Assembly: GCF_012290005.1 (NCBI RefSeq)
Contig: NZ_JAAXMS010000001.1
Coordinates: 744,001-808,000 of the forward strand
Direction of reading: 5' to 3'
Origin: Crateriforma spongiae
GTDB lineage: Bacteria; Planctomycetota; Planctomycetia; Pirellulales; Pirellulaceae
DNA: 64,000 nt
Position 1 is the first letter of the stretch, and the number at the start of each line of letters is the position of its first letter. Made by a program: the position numbers and the translations under genes. Shown one piece after another: positions 7,924-16,429 of the stretch. The notes under the pieces are model-generated. The model ran no database searches and was not told where the DNA came from. It was given only the letters and a program-made list of their open reading frames with translations.

Positions 7924-9132
7924 ATGCAACGGCTTTTCTTCGTTCCTTTGCTGGCACTGTTGGGCATGATCACGCCCGCATTCGCAGTGCAGCTGACGCG
8001 GAACCATCTGACTTCGAATCAGTGGGTGCGATCCACCGCTGATGGGCACTTGGTCGGACGAATTGTTCTGCCCACCGAGAACGGAACGTCGCAAGCCGTC
8101 GAGGCTGCGGCGCTGGCGTTGACCGGACCTGCCGGCCAAACCGTCACGGTTCAAACGGACGAAACCGGACGCTTCCAGTTCGATAACGTCGCCCCCGGCG
8201 TTTATGCCCTGACCGCACGCGGCGAAGGCATCTTCGCGGTTAGCGCGATGCACGTCGTTGCGAATGACGCGGCTGGGTATCCCGAAGAAGTTGAACTGGC
8301 CGCGGCCAACGTTGACCACGAAATGGTCAAGATGGCGTTGGTTCGGTACTTGCCCGCCAGTGCACAGCGTAACAGCAGCACCATGGACAGCGTCGATCTG
8401 GAAAAGCTGGCCGCTCGCGTGATCGGCGAAGGCTTTTCGCGGGTTGCACAGGACAACGGTGGGATGAGCGGTCAAATTCACATGGCAGGTGCCGAAGGCG
8501 GCGAGCTGAAGGCCGCACCGTCGATGAACGTTTTTGTTCTGCGTAACGGTGCCGAAGTCGCTCGAGCCGTCACCGACGAGAACGGCCAGTTCCATATTGA
8601 CGCGTTGACCCCGGGTCAGTACTCGCTGATGGCCGTCGGAACCGCCGGTCTGGGACTGACCGGTTTCGAATTGGTCGACGAAAACGAAATCGATCGCACG
8701 ACCTCGGTCAGCAGCAACGGTGAAACCCTGGTGGGTCTGCTGGGACATCACTGTTGCCCCCAATTCGAAATGCAATGTGCACCGGCTCCCGAAGTCGTCA
8801 CTTGTGTCGAGGAAGTCGTTGTAGAAACAGTTCCGGCTTGCTGTGAAGAAGAAATCATCATCAGCGACGAAGTGATCTCCGAAACGCCGATCGGCGGTGA
8901 GATTGTTGACTGTGGCTTCGGTACCTCCGCCTGTGGCTGCGGTGGCGGCGGCGGCGGATACGCTGGTGGATACGGCGGCTACGGTGGTGGCGGCGGATAC
9001 GGCGGCGGATGGGGCGGTGGCCTCGCTGCACTGGCCGGTATCGGTGCGATCGCCGCGATCGCTGACGACAACGACGGGAATAACTTCCCCTTCGTTCCGG
9101 TTCCCCCGCCGGTCAGCCCCGCATCGCCGTGA
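7924..9132 (+). CDS. Exported carboxypeptidase-regulatory-like protein with Cys-rich and poly-Gly segments (paralogue 1)
   Basis: 402 residues. There is a clear signal peptide (MQRLFFVPLLALLGMITPAFA). Two beta-sandwich modules of carboxypeptidase-regulatory/CnaB-like type follow, each with the 'T.e.G.F..d.l.PG.Y.L.a.g' pattern (about 35-110 and 180-250). A stretch rich in Cys and Glu/Val (about 275-340) follows, then a Gly/Tyr tract, a short Ala/Ile-rich hydrophobic helix, DDNDGNN, and the C-terminus PFVPVPPPVSPASP. The product is most likely cell-surface or periplasmic. It is followed by a strong terminator and a tandem paralogue with the same ending. No function is known to me; a structural or anchoring role is inference. 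Confidence 0.8.
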   Translation: MQRLFFVPLLALLGMITPAFAVQLTRNHLTSNQWVRSTADGHLVGRIVLPTENGTSQAVEAAALALTGPAGQTVTVQTDETGRFQFDNVAPGVYALTARGEGIFAVSAMHVVANDAAGYPEEVELAAANVDHEMVKMALVRYLPASAQRNSSTMDSVDLEKLAARVIGEGFSRVAQDNGGMSGQIHMAGAEGGELKAAPSMNVFVLRNGAEVARAVTDENGQFHIDALTPGQYSLMAVGTAGLGLTGFELVDENEIDRTTSVSSNGETLVGLLGHHCCPQFEMQCAPAPEVVTCVEEVVVETVPACCEEEIIISDEVISETPIGGEIVDCGFGTSACGCGGGGGGYAGGYGGYGGGGGYGGGWGGGLAALAGIGAIAAIADDNDGNNFPFVPVPPPVSPASP

Positions 9133-9186
9133 TCGGCGATCATCTGGGCCCCTGACGTGGGCCTGATCGAAAATTTGAAATGACGG

Positions 9187-9227
9187 AACCGCGGCTCGAT
9201 GAGTCGCGGTTTTCTTTTGTTTTTTTG
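9187..9227 (+). terminator. Rho-independent terminator after paralogue 1
   Basis: AACCGCGGCTC, loop GAT, GAGTCGCGGTT form an 11-bp stem with one G-T wobble. TTCTTTTGTTTTTT follows. It lies 55 bp after the stop at 9132 and separates the two paralogues into their own transcripts. Confidence 0.85.
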
Positions 9228-9390
9228 CTAGCATCCCGAAAGATTGTTGAAATGCCGGTGGGGGGATTTATCATCAATCTGACGAATTTGTGGGCCGGCG
9301 GTCTGTTTGCATGCACCCCGTCGGTGGCACCAGCTTGATTGACACCTTGAATATCTGACGTCGTTTCCACCCTGGGAAGGCATGAATCTA

Positions 9391-10527
9391 ATGAAATCCG
9401 CATCGTTGGCTGTTGGTGCAGCCTTGTTATTCTGCAGCAGCGTGTTTGCCCAAGGCAGCGGGCTGCGGCAGTGGGTCCGCCTGACCGATGACGGTCGCCT
9501 GCAGGGGGAGGTGATGATTCCGCAAAACGGAAACATCGACCAAGCCGTCAGCCGTGCGGATGTTCGCCTGGTCGACGTCAATGGTCGGGTTTGGGAAGCC
9601 AAATCCAGTACCAAAGGACGGTTTACGCTGCGTGATGTCCCGCCGGGGGCTTACGCCTTGTCGGCACGTGGTGAAAACGTCTGGGGAATCGCCGCGGTCC
9701 ACGTGATCGCCTCGGATGCAAGCGATTCGGCCGTGTATCCCACGACGGCCGCCCTCAGCGTTGCATCGATTGATCGCGCATTGGTTCAGCAAGCGGTCGG
9801 ACGTTACGTCAGTGCCGCGTCGACCGGCCAAGACCCGATGGCATCGGTGGATTTGACGCGTTTGTCGAAGCAAGTCGCCGCCGGAGTGTCGTCGCGAGTC
9901 CGCCGTATCGGAGGCAAGCTGCACGGCCGCGTTTATCTTCCAGGGGCTGTTGGCGACAAGCTGATGCCCGCGGTCGACACGAACATCTTTATCTTCCGCG
10001 AAGGTGCCGAAGCGGCCAGAGCCGTGACCGATTTGGATGGCAAGTTCGAGATCGAAGAATTGCCGCCGGCTGCCTACGCTCTGGTTGCCGCTCGTTCCAC
10101 CGGTGTTGCCGTTGTTGGTTTTGAATTGGTCGATGGCAGCGACAAACAGGCACGAAGCAGTGCATCTTCGAAAGCCCAACTGGTGTCATACTTCGCCGAG
10201 CCGATCGCGGATGAGTTGGTGGTTCAATTGGCACCTCCCGGCACCATCGACCCGGTAGTCGACACATCGGACGACGGACCGAGCGACGGGACCGATGATG
10301 CCATCGAGGATGAAGTCGTTGAGGAAGGTTTCGGTTCGGCTTTGACGATCCCACCGGGAACCTACGTCGCCCCCAGCGGCGCGGGCGGTGGCGGCGGATT
10401 CGTCGGTGGCGGCGGTGAATTGATCGGCTTGGCCGCGATTGCGGCGATCGCTGCGGCATCTGACGACAATGACAACAACCAGCCGTTTGTGCCGGTTCCT
10501 CCACCGGTCAGCCCCGCGTCGCCCTGA
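9391..10527 (+). CDS. Exported carboxypeptidase-regulatory-like protein (paralogue 2)
   Basis: 378 residues from ATG 9391. An ATG at 9382 is in frame, but GGAAGG (9374-9379) sits too close to it and about 11 nt from 9391. Signal peptide: MKSASLAVGAALLFCSSVFA. It has the same plan as its upstream neighbour: two regulatory-like beta modules with 'DV.PGAYALSARGE' and 'ELPPAAYALVAA', a Gly-rich segment, a hydrophobic LIGLAAIAAIAAAS stretch, DDNDNN and the identical last 14 residues PFVPVPPPVSPASP. It lacks the Cys-rich insert, having an acidic Asp/Thr/Glu segment there instead. Tandem duplication with divergence in the middle and fixed ends is evident. Function unknown; probably envelope-associated. 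Confidence 0.8.
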   Translation: MKSASLAVGAALLFCSSVFAQGSGLRQWVRLTDDGRLQGEVMIPQNGNIDQAVSRADVRLVDVNGRVWEAKSSTKGRFTLRDVPPGAYALSARGENVWGIAAVHVIASDASDSAVYPTTAALSVASIDRALVQQAVGRYVSAASTGQDPMASVDLTRLSKQVAAGVSSRVRRIGGKLHGRVYLPGAVGDKLMPAVDTNIFIFREGAEAARAVTDLDGKFEIEELPPAAYALVAARSTGVAVVGFELVDGSDKQARSSASSKAQLVSYFAEPIADELVVQLAPPGTIDPVVDTSDDGPSDGTDDAIEDEVVEEGFGSALTIPPGTYVAPSGAGGGGGFVGGGGELIGLAAIAAIAAASDDNDNNQPFVPVPPPVSPASP

Positions 10528-10880
10528 TCGCCCGCTGGGTGAGATCGCGGATCTTGGCGATGTACCGAGACTGCCGGTCACCTATCGAAATCACGTTGCC
10601 ACCGTCGGCTGGAATGTCGTCGGTGGCTTTTTTTTGCCGACGCCTTGTTGGTTCTGTGGGCGGCTGCGGTTGTTGATCGGACGTTCAGCGTTTGGCGACC
10701 GCGCGGCTCCGAAGATCATTCACGGTTGAAGGGCGTCGTCGCCGATCGGTCCCAACGCTTCGGGTTTTCTGGTCGCGGCGTTATCGTCAAGTGCTTCCCG
10801 AGTCGACATACTGTGTAAGACGTCCAGGGACGTTCCTGCCCAACCCCTTCACCCGCCCTACCCCCGTAGCGAGAGCGTTG
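10528..10880. other. Intergenic region, 353 bp
   Basis: It holds the terminator at 10598-10635 and the upstream region of the next gene. I see no gene. The frame that extends upstream of 10881 has no signal or domain sequence. Confidence 0.5.
10598..10635 (+). terminator. Rho-independent terminator after paralogue 2
   Basis: GCCACCG (10598-10604) pairs with CGGTGGC (10621-10627). A run of eight T follows (10628-10635). It lies 70 bp downstream of the stop at 10527. Confidence 0.75.
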
Positions 10881-12014
10881 ATGAGTACTGCCGAATCTGG
10901 CGTGGATCCCGAGATCCAAAAGAAGGTGTCTGAAGCCCGTGACCGCTTGAACGAACACACCCTGAAGACTGTTCATTGGCACTTCAGCGACGATACCGGC
11001 AGTCCGTTTTGGTTGGAAAAGAAACGCGAACTGAACTTCGACCCGCTGACCGACGTGAAGGGCTTTGATGATTTGAAGAAGTTCCCGCACTTCGAGGACG
11101 AATGGTTGCGTGGCGGCCCGGTGACTCGCTGGGTACCCAAGGGCCATCAAGGCAAGCCGACCTACGTTTTCGAAACGGGCGGCACGACGGGGATCCCAAA
11201 GAGCCGCGTGGTGATTGAAGACCACTGGAAGGATTACGAGCTGTTCAGTGACACCCTGCCGGAAAAATACTTTCCCAAGGGCGCGAACTGGTTGATGCTG
11301 GGACCCAGCGGACCCCGGCGTTTGCGATTGGCCGTGGAGCACCTGGCGCAGCACCGTGGCGGGATTTGTTTCTGTATCGATCTGGATCCCCGCTGGGTGG
11401 TCAAGCTGATCAAGAAGGGCTGGATGGAACACCTGGAGGAATACAAGAAACACTGCATCGACCAAGCGATCACGATCCTGACGGCGGGTCACGATGTGAA
11501 GTGCATGTTTGCAACGCCAAAGTTGTTGGAATCTCTGGGCGAAGCTCTTGAAGAGCGTGGGACTAGTTTGGGCGAATGTGGCATCACCGGAATTTTTTCC
11601 GGCGGCACCGAGTTCACGCCCCAGTGGACGCGATTTTGTGTTGAAGAATTGCTGGATGGGCCGCCGGAAGAAAGTGGCATCTACATGACCCCGACCTATG
11701 GCAACACACTGATGGGGTTGGCATGCAGTAAACCGGTCACTGCCAGTGATGGTTACAAGATCAGCTACTATGCACCACAGCCACGTGCGGTCACCGAAGT
11801 TGTCCAGTTCGAGGATTACGATAGCGTGGTAGGCTACGGCGAAACCGGTCGCGTGAAGCTTTACACATTGACTGACGAGTTCTTCGTCCCCGGGTTCATG
11901 GAACGTGACGAAGGCGAACGCGAAATGCCGTTTGATACGTATCCCTGGGACGGTGTCAGCGGAGTGCGGCCGTTTCATGAATTGGCCAGCGCGACGACCG
12001 TCGGCGTCTACTAA
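10881..12014 (+). CDS. LuxE-sized adenylate-forming enzyme (acyl-protein synthetase/phenylacetate-CoA-ligase-like)
   Basis: 377 residues from ATG 10881. Earlier in-frame codons would add a non-conserved tail. The ANL-superfamily phosphate-binding motif is clear: ETGGTTGIPKS (about 98-108). A second aromatic 'PTYGNTLMG' motif (about 270) and YGETGRVKLY (about 315) fit the A5 and A7 regions that contact AMP. The protein ends about where ANL enzymes begin their mobile C-terminal domain, so the usual catalytic Lys domain is short or absent, as in LuxE-type acyl-protein synthetases. The expected chemistry is acid + ATP to acyl-AMP, with transfer to a thiol. The next gene on the strand is an aldehyde-dehydrogenase-fold protein, which suggests the activated acid is then reduced. 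The substrate is unknown. Confidence 0.65.
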   Translation: MSTAESGVDPEIQKKVSEARDRLNEHTLKTVHWHFSDDTGSPFWLEKKRELNFDPLTDVKGFDDLKKFPHFEDEWLRGGPVTRWVPKGHQGKPTYVFETGGTTGIPKSRVVIEDHWKDYELFSDTLPEKYFPKGANWLMLGPSGPRRLRLAVEHLAQHRGGICFCIDLDPRWVVKLIKKGWMEHLEEYKKHCIDQAITILTAGHDVKCMFATPKLLESLGEALEERGTSLGECGITGIFSGGTEFTPQWTRFCVEELLDGPPEESGIYMTPTYGNTLMGLACSKPVTASDGYKISYYAPQPRAVTEVVQFEDYDSVVGYGETGRVKLYTLTDEFFVPGFMERDEGEREMPFDTYPWDGVSGVRPFHELASATTVGVY

Positions 12015-12350
12015 ACCGCGGTATGGTTTCGCCGGTCGGTCACATCGGATTGGCGTCGTAGCTGCGATGGACTTGTGAACAACGCGTGGCATCGAATCAC
12101 GCTTTTAAGATCGCTGTGCATTGCAATGCGACCATCGGCCGCCGATGCAATCAATCGACGTTGTTTGCAACGCTGGCGATTGACGGTTTTTTCGCCGTAC
12201 AACGCCGGCTTGGGATTTGACGCCGGCTTGGGATTTTGGGCTTGTTGCATTTTGTCCCGTGACGCCGGTCCTCACCTTTGTCAGACCGGACCAAGCCGGT
12301 CGTCACCGTTCTAACTTCTGACTTTCATTCTGTTTGAGATTGGATCGATC
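12015..12350. other. Intergenic region, 336 bp, with a tandem 18-mer
   Basis: No gene is supported. The stretch holds the two-copy 18-bp repeat at 12202-12237 and several GCCGG/CCGGC dyads between 12250 and 12305. A separate promoter for the ALDH-like gene could lie here, so the two genes need not be one operon. Confidence 0.5.
12202..12237 (+). repeat. Two-copy 18-bp tandem repeat
   Basis: ACGCCGGCTTGGGATTTG (12202-12219) is followed at once by the same unit with T in the last position (12220-12237). Non-coding, upstream of the ALDH-like gene. Confidence 0.9.
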
Positions 12351-13793
12351 ATGATCACGCTTAGTCCGCTGCGTTGGGGGAAGCCGTACGAATCGTTGGA
12401 GTTCAACGATGTCGTGCACTTTGATACCGGTGAACCCATTGCCAAGGTCGGAACCGTTGGCGGCGGGATCGTCGGACGCGACATGCGAAAAGCTCACAAG
12501 GCTCGTGAAGCGCTCTTGCAACTTTCGCCTGAAGACTTGATTGAAAAGTGTAAGCAGGCGGCGCAGCTGTTTGAAAATGCCGACTTGAAAGTGGGCGACA
12601 GCGTGCAGACGGTCGACGACTTTGTGCATCAGCAATCCGCCAGTACCGGACTGCCCGAGCACATGTGCCGTTCGAATATGACCAAGAACAGCTTTGTGTT
12701 GTCCAACATGGACCAGATCTTGGATTGCCTGACCCGCGGTCTGGATCTTTCGATCTTGGCACGTGGGTATGGCGAAGAAGGTCGTGGCGTCACCGTCAGC
12801 TTTCAGGCACAGACTCCGGTGCTTGGTGCTGTGTTGCCTAACAATTCACCCGGGGTTCACACGCTTTGGCTGCCCGCGATTCCGTTGCAGGTTGGTCTGG
12901 CGTTGAAGCCGGGGTCACAGGAACCCTGGACGCCCTATCGAATGGTCGCGGCTTTCATGCAGGCCGGTGTGCCAGCCGAAGCGTTTGGTCTTTATCCCGG
13001 TGGCCATGATGCGGGTGGGGCCATCATGACCAAGACACCACGCAGTATGATTTTCGGTAGCGCCCAAACGGTCGCCCAGCACGCCGGCAATCCCCGTGTG
13101 CAGCCTCACGGTCCTGGATTTTCCAAGATCTTGATTGCCGATGATGTGGTCGATGATTGGGAACAGTACTTGGACGTGATGGTGGAGAGCGTGCTGAGCA
13201 ATTCCGGACGCAGTTGCATCAATTGCAGCGGCATTTGGGCCAGTCGTCACACCAAAGAGATTGCCCAAGCATTGGCCGAGCGATTGGGGCCTGTCGATGT
13301 CCGGCCGCCCGCCGATGACGAGGCACAATTGGCCGCGTTCACGGTTCCCGCCATGGCGACCGGCACTCACGCGATGGTCCAGCAAGATTTGGCCGAATCG
13401 GGCGTGACCGACATGACGGCATCGTTCGGTGAAAAACTGATCGAGCGTGAGCATTGTGCGTACCTGCGGCCGATGGTGGTCCACGCCGATTCGCCCGATC
13501 GTGGTGTGGCAGCCAAGGAATACATGTTCCCGTTCGTCAGCGTCGTTGAATGTCCGGAATCGGAGATGTTGCGACGGATCGGACCGACATTGGTCGGGAC
13601 CGTTTTGACGGGGAACGAAAAACTGCAACACGCCGCCGCGAACTGTGTTGAGATTGATCGGTTGAATATCGGTCCGATTCCAACCAACCGCTTGAATTGG
13701 TTGCAGCCGCACGAAGGAAACATCATCGATTTCTTGTTCCGCTCGCGAGCCTATCAAATCGCGCCGATGCCGGTTGCCGCAGCGGGTGCATAG
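12351..13793 (+). CDS. Aldehyde dehydrogenase superfamily protein, probable acyl reductase
   Basis: 480 residues. The NAD(P)-binding part has LALKPGSQEPWTP (Lys186, matching the ALDH cofactor lysine) and MIFGSAQTV. The catalytic cysteine motif is NSGRSCINCSG (Cys289, with Cys292). At the place where hydrolytic ALDHs carry the general-base Glu in 'ELGGK', this protein reads QPHGPGFSK. Loss of that Glu is typical of CoA-acylating or acyl-reducing members such as EutE, AdhE and LuxC, which form or use thioesters rather than free acid. Together with the LuxE-sized enzyme upstream (336 bp away, same strand), it may reduce an activated carboxylate to aldehyde. The direction and substrate are inference. 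Confidence 0.75.
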   Translation: MITLSPLRWGKPYESLEFNDVVHFDTGEPIAKVGTVGGGIVGRDMRKAHKAREALLQLSPEDLIEKCKQAAQLFENADLKVGDSVQTVDDFVHQQSASTGLPEHMCRSNMTKNSFVLSNMDQILDCLTRGLDLSILARGYGEEGRGVTVSFQAQTPVLGAVLPNNSPGVHTLWLPAIPLQVGLALKPGSQEPWTPYRMVAAFMQAGVPAEAFGLYPGGHDAGGAIMTKTPRSMIFGSAQTVAQHAGNPRVQPHGPGFSKILIADDVVDDWEQYLDVMVESVLSNSGRSCINCSGIWASRHTKEIAQALAERLGPVDVRPPADDEAQLAAFTVPAMATGTHAMVQQDLAESGVTDMTASFGEKLIEREHCAYLRPMVVHADSPDRGVAAKEYMFPFVSVVECPESEMLRRIGPTLVGTVLTGNEKLQHAAANCVEIDRLNIGPIPTNRLNWLQPHEGNIIDFLFRSRAYQIAPMPVAAAGA

Positions 13794-13836
13794 AACAGAT
13801 TCACGGGATCATTGCTTGCTTCGTTGATTGCCGACA

Positions 13837-13877
13837 AAAAAACGGCTCGCTCGAAGGTGATTCGGGCGAGCCGTTTT
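13837..13877. terminator. Bidirectional Rho-independent terminator between convergent genes
   Basis: AAAACGGCTCGC (13839-13850) and GCGAGCCGTTTT (13866-13877) form a perfect 12-bp stem with a 15-nt loop. The minus strand continues into a run of T, ending lysS; the plus strand has four T, ending the ALDH-like gene. Confidence 0.9.
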
Positions 13878-13916
13878 GCGTCACGGTTTGTCGTGCTTAA
13901 TGCTGCCTGTTTGACA

Positions 13917-15500
13917 TCATGAATCCTTTTCCGGACGCAGCACGGGGAACAGAATCACGTCGCGGATCGACCGCTTGTTGGTCAGCAGCATGACCAGACG
14001 ATCGATGCCGACGCCCAGTCCGCCTGCCGGCGGCATCGCGTAACGAAGCGCCCGGATAAAGTCATGGTCCATCTTGGCCATGCTATCTTCGTCGTCTTGA
14101 CCTTGCAATTGCGTTTCGAACAACGCTTGTTGCAGGTCCGGGTCGTTCAGTTCGGTGTACGCGTTGGCCAGTTCCATTCCATTGATAAACAATTCAAAGC
14201 GTTCGGCGATCTCCGGTTGATCCGCTTTGCGTTTGGTCAACGGGCAAATGCTGGCGGGATAGTCGATCACAAAGATCGGACCTTGCAGCGTATCTTCCAC
14301 CTTCTCTTCGAAGATCTCGTTGCGGACGACGTCCGGATGTTTGCCTTCGGTTTCTAAACCCAGTTTCTTGGCCAGTTCGATGACCGCGGATTCGTCCGCC
14401 GGATCGACATTGGTGGCCTTGGCGAACAGTTCGGCATAAGTGGCACGTTGAAACGGTGGCGTGAAATCGATGTCCACGTCGCCAAACGGCCGGACGTAAC
14501 CGCCACCGATCGCGTCGATCGCATCGACGATCAACCGTTCGGTCAGGTCCATCATCGTCCCGTAATCGCCGTAGGCTTGATACGCCTCCAGCATTGTGAA
14601 TTCCGGGTTGTGCCGCGGGCTAATGCCTTCGTTGCGGTACACGCGTCCGAGTTCGTAAACACGTTCCATGCCGCCGACCATCAAACGCTTGAGATGCAAT
14701 TCGAGCGCGATCCGCATGTACAACGGCATGTCCAGTGCGTTGTGATGCGTGGTGAAAGGTCGTGCCGCCGCACCACCGGCGACCGCGTGAAGTGTGGGCC
14801 CTTCGACTTCGCAAAACTGTTGATCGTCCAGCGTTCGGCGAATCGACTGGATGATCTTGGTGCGGGCCATGAAGGTTTCCATGACGCCATCGTTGAACGC
14901 CATGTCGGCGTAACGCATTCGCTGTTTCAGATCCGGATCGGTCAATCCCGCGTGTTTTTCCGGCGGGACTTCCAGCATCTTGGTGTGGAAGAACAGCTTT
15001 TCGGCGAACACGGTCAGTTCGCCTGTGTTCGTGCGTCCCAGTCGTCCTTCGGCGCCCACCAGGTCGCCCAAGTCAAACAGTTTGGCGAGTTCAAAATCGT
15101 CGCCGACTTGCTTCTTGCCGATGAAGATCTGGAGGCTGCCGGTCCAGTCTTTGATGTTCAGAAAGATCAGTTTGCCGGTCGGTCGCGCAAACTGAATGCG
15201 TCCGGCGACACGAACCTTTGGGCCAATTTCTTCGCCCGGGCCGTGATCGGTTTTCCATTGTCGATAGTCCACCGAGTCATCATTGAAATCGGGCAGATCA
15301 ATCGTTTCGCCTTCCGCGGTCCGGAATTTGACCTGATCGCTCATCGCATGACAGTCGCCGATCCAGGTTCGGTCGTCGAAACGGCCGCCGAACGGATCGA
15401 TCCCCATGTCCGTCAATTTTTGTAGTTTCGACCGACGTGCCACACGTGGGTCGGTGAAATCATCGCCGTTGTCGGGGTCGGAAGCCGCTGTTTGATTCAT
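13917..15500 (-). CDS. lysS: Lysyl-tRNA synthetase, class II
   Basis: 527 residues, normal length for LysS. An N-terminal OB-fold anticodon-binding domain (VRVAGRIQFARPTGKLIFLN, about 80-200) precedes the class II catalytic core. Motif 2 is visible as FRNEG-like YRNEGISPRHNPEFTMLEAY, and motif 3 as GGLGVGIDRLVMLLT near the C-terminus. LysS-specific features include MALNDGVMETFM-like and LELHLKRLMVGGMERVYELG stretches. It charges tRNA-Lys in the cytoplasm. It is a single-gene unit, convergent with the ALDH-like gene and closed by the terminator at 13839-13877. The start ATG at 15500 gives a usual family N-terminus. Confidence 0.97.
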   Translation of the reverse strand: MNQTAASDPDNGDDFTDPRVARRSKLQKLTDMGIDPFGGRFDDRTWIGDCHAMSDQVKFRTAEGETIDLPDFNDDSVDYRQWKTDHGPGEEIGPKVRVAGRIQFARPTGKLIFLNIKDWTGSLQIFIGKKQVGDDFELAKLFDLGDLVGAEGRLGRTNTGELTVFAEKLFFHTKMLEVPPEKHAGLTDPDLKQRMRYADMAFNDGVMETFMARTKIIQSIRRTLDDQQFCEVEGPTLHAVAGGAAARPFTTHHNALDMPLYMRIALELHLKRLMVGGMERVYELGRVYRNEGISPRHNPEFTMLEAYQAYGDYGTMMDLTERLIVDAIDAIGGGYVRPFGDVDIDFTPPFQRATYAELFAKATNVDPADESAVIELAKKLGLETEGKHPDVVRNEIFEEKVEDTLQGPIFVIDYPASICPLTKRKADQPEIAERFELFINGMELANAYTELNDPDLQQALFETQLQGQDDEDSMAKMDHDFIRALRYAMPPAGGLGVGIDRLVMLLTNKRSIRDVILFPVLRPEKDS

Positions 15501-15728
15501 CGCTGACGAAGGTTGTGGGGAACGAGTGCCAAATGTCTCAGACTGTGAATTTTGGCGGCTGACGTCGACTTCTGGTAGGTGACGGCACCGCTTCGTCGAC
15601 TGTCGGTGTTTTTTGCCCGTTGCATCGGCGTGACTTCCACGCTGGGTAGATCAGAAACAACCACGCCGGCAACCGAGCAGATCGCGTTTCGGCGTCTAAC
15701 TGAACCCTGTCCGCATGGGAGAAACCCG

Positions 15729-16397
15729 ATGAAACGTCTGTTCGCTGTACTGTGTTTGTGTGCTCTGGCTTGGACCAACGCACCGGCCCAGTCGATCGTT
15801 TACGACGAAGTCAACCAAATCGTCACGGTGACCGGCACCGATCTGGACGACGAGTGCAAGATCTCGATCGACGGAGATGAATTCAAAATCAAGTTGACCT
15901 ACGCCGAACCGGACGACTGGAACCACACCGACAACATCAAACAAGAGTTCGAGTTCGACGAATTGGTCTTGGTCATCTTCTTCGGGCTGCGAGGGGACGA
16001 CGTCTGCTTCTTTGACGACGTCGAGGAATTTGTGGACGAGGGAGCCGACCACTTGGTCAGCGTCCAGTACGGCGGCGAGGGCGAAGACATGCTGTTCGGC
16101 GGTCCCGCCAGCGATTATTTGGACGGCGGCGACGACAACGTTGTTGATGTGTTATTCGGTGGTGGTTCCAACGACACGTTTGTTCGCTATTACATCAACA
16201 AGAAAGTCGATGCCGATCACGGGACGCTGGAATCGGCAATGCAGAAACCCAAGTTCAGTGCGAAAAAGAGCTTCATGCGTAATGTCGAGCCCGAGCCGGA
16301 GGTCAAGGTGATCAAGATGCCGCTGGTCGACAAAGTTGTGGACTTCAATGAAGCGGAATCGGACTTTATCCATTGGCAACTTGCCCAGCCGGAATAG
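15729..16397 (+). CDS. Exported protein with RTX-like calcium-binding nonapeptide repeats
   Basis: 222 residues from ATG 15729, which begins a good signal peptide (MKRLFAVLCLCALAWTNAPAQ). The mature part starts with a beta-rich, very acidic domain (about 25-110). It continues with GGEGEDMLFGGPASDYLDGG and DVLFGGGSNDTF (about 118-155), which match the GGxGxDxLx pattern of hemolysin-type Ca2+-binding repeats, in only three or four units. The C-terminus is basic then acidic and carries no known type I secretion signal that I can identify. Function unknown; Ca2+ binding outside the cytoplasm is likely. It is convergent with the acyl-CoA dehydrogenase-like gene, 32 bp away. Confidence 0.7.
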   Translation: MKRLFAVLCLCALAWTNAPAQSIVYDEVNQIVTVTGTDLDDECKISIDGDEFKIKLTYAEPDDWNHTDNIKQEFEFDELVLVIFFGLRGDDVCFFDDVEEFVDEGADHLVSVQYGGEGEDMLFGGPASDYLDGGDDNVVDVLFGGGSNDTFVRYYINKKVDADHGTLESAMQKPKFSAKKSFMRNVEPEPEVKVIKMPLVDKVVDFNEAESDFIHWQLAQPE

Positions 16398-16429
16398 TCC
16401 GGGCGGCAACCGACGCCACGGAAAGGACA

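Noticed and set aside
7882-9234. 450-residue ORF on the minus strand
   Set aside because: It is the exact reverse of the exported paralogue 1 gene, whose signal peptide, domains and ribosome binding site are clear. The antisense frame has no such features.
12202-12237. CRISPR array
   Set aside because: Only two adjacent copies with no spacers and no cas genes. It is a plain tandem duplication. No other spaced repeat array is present in the window.
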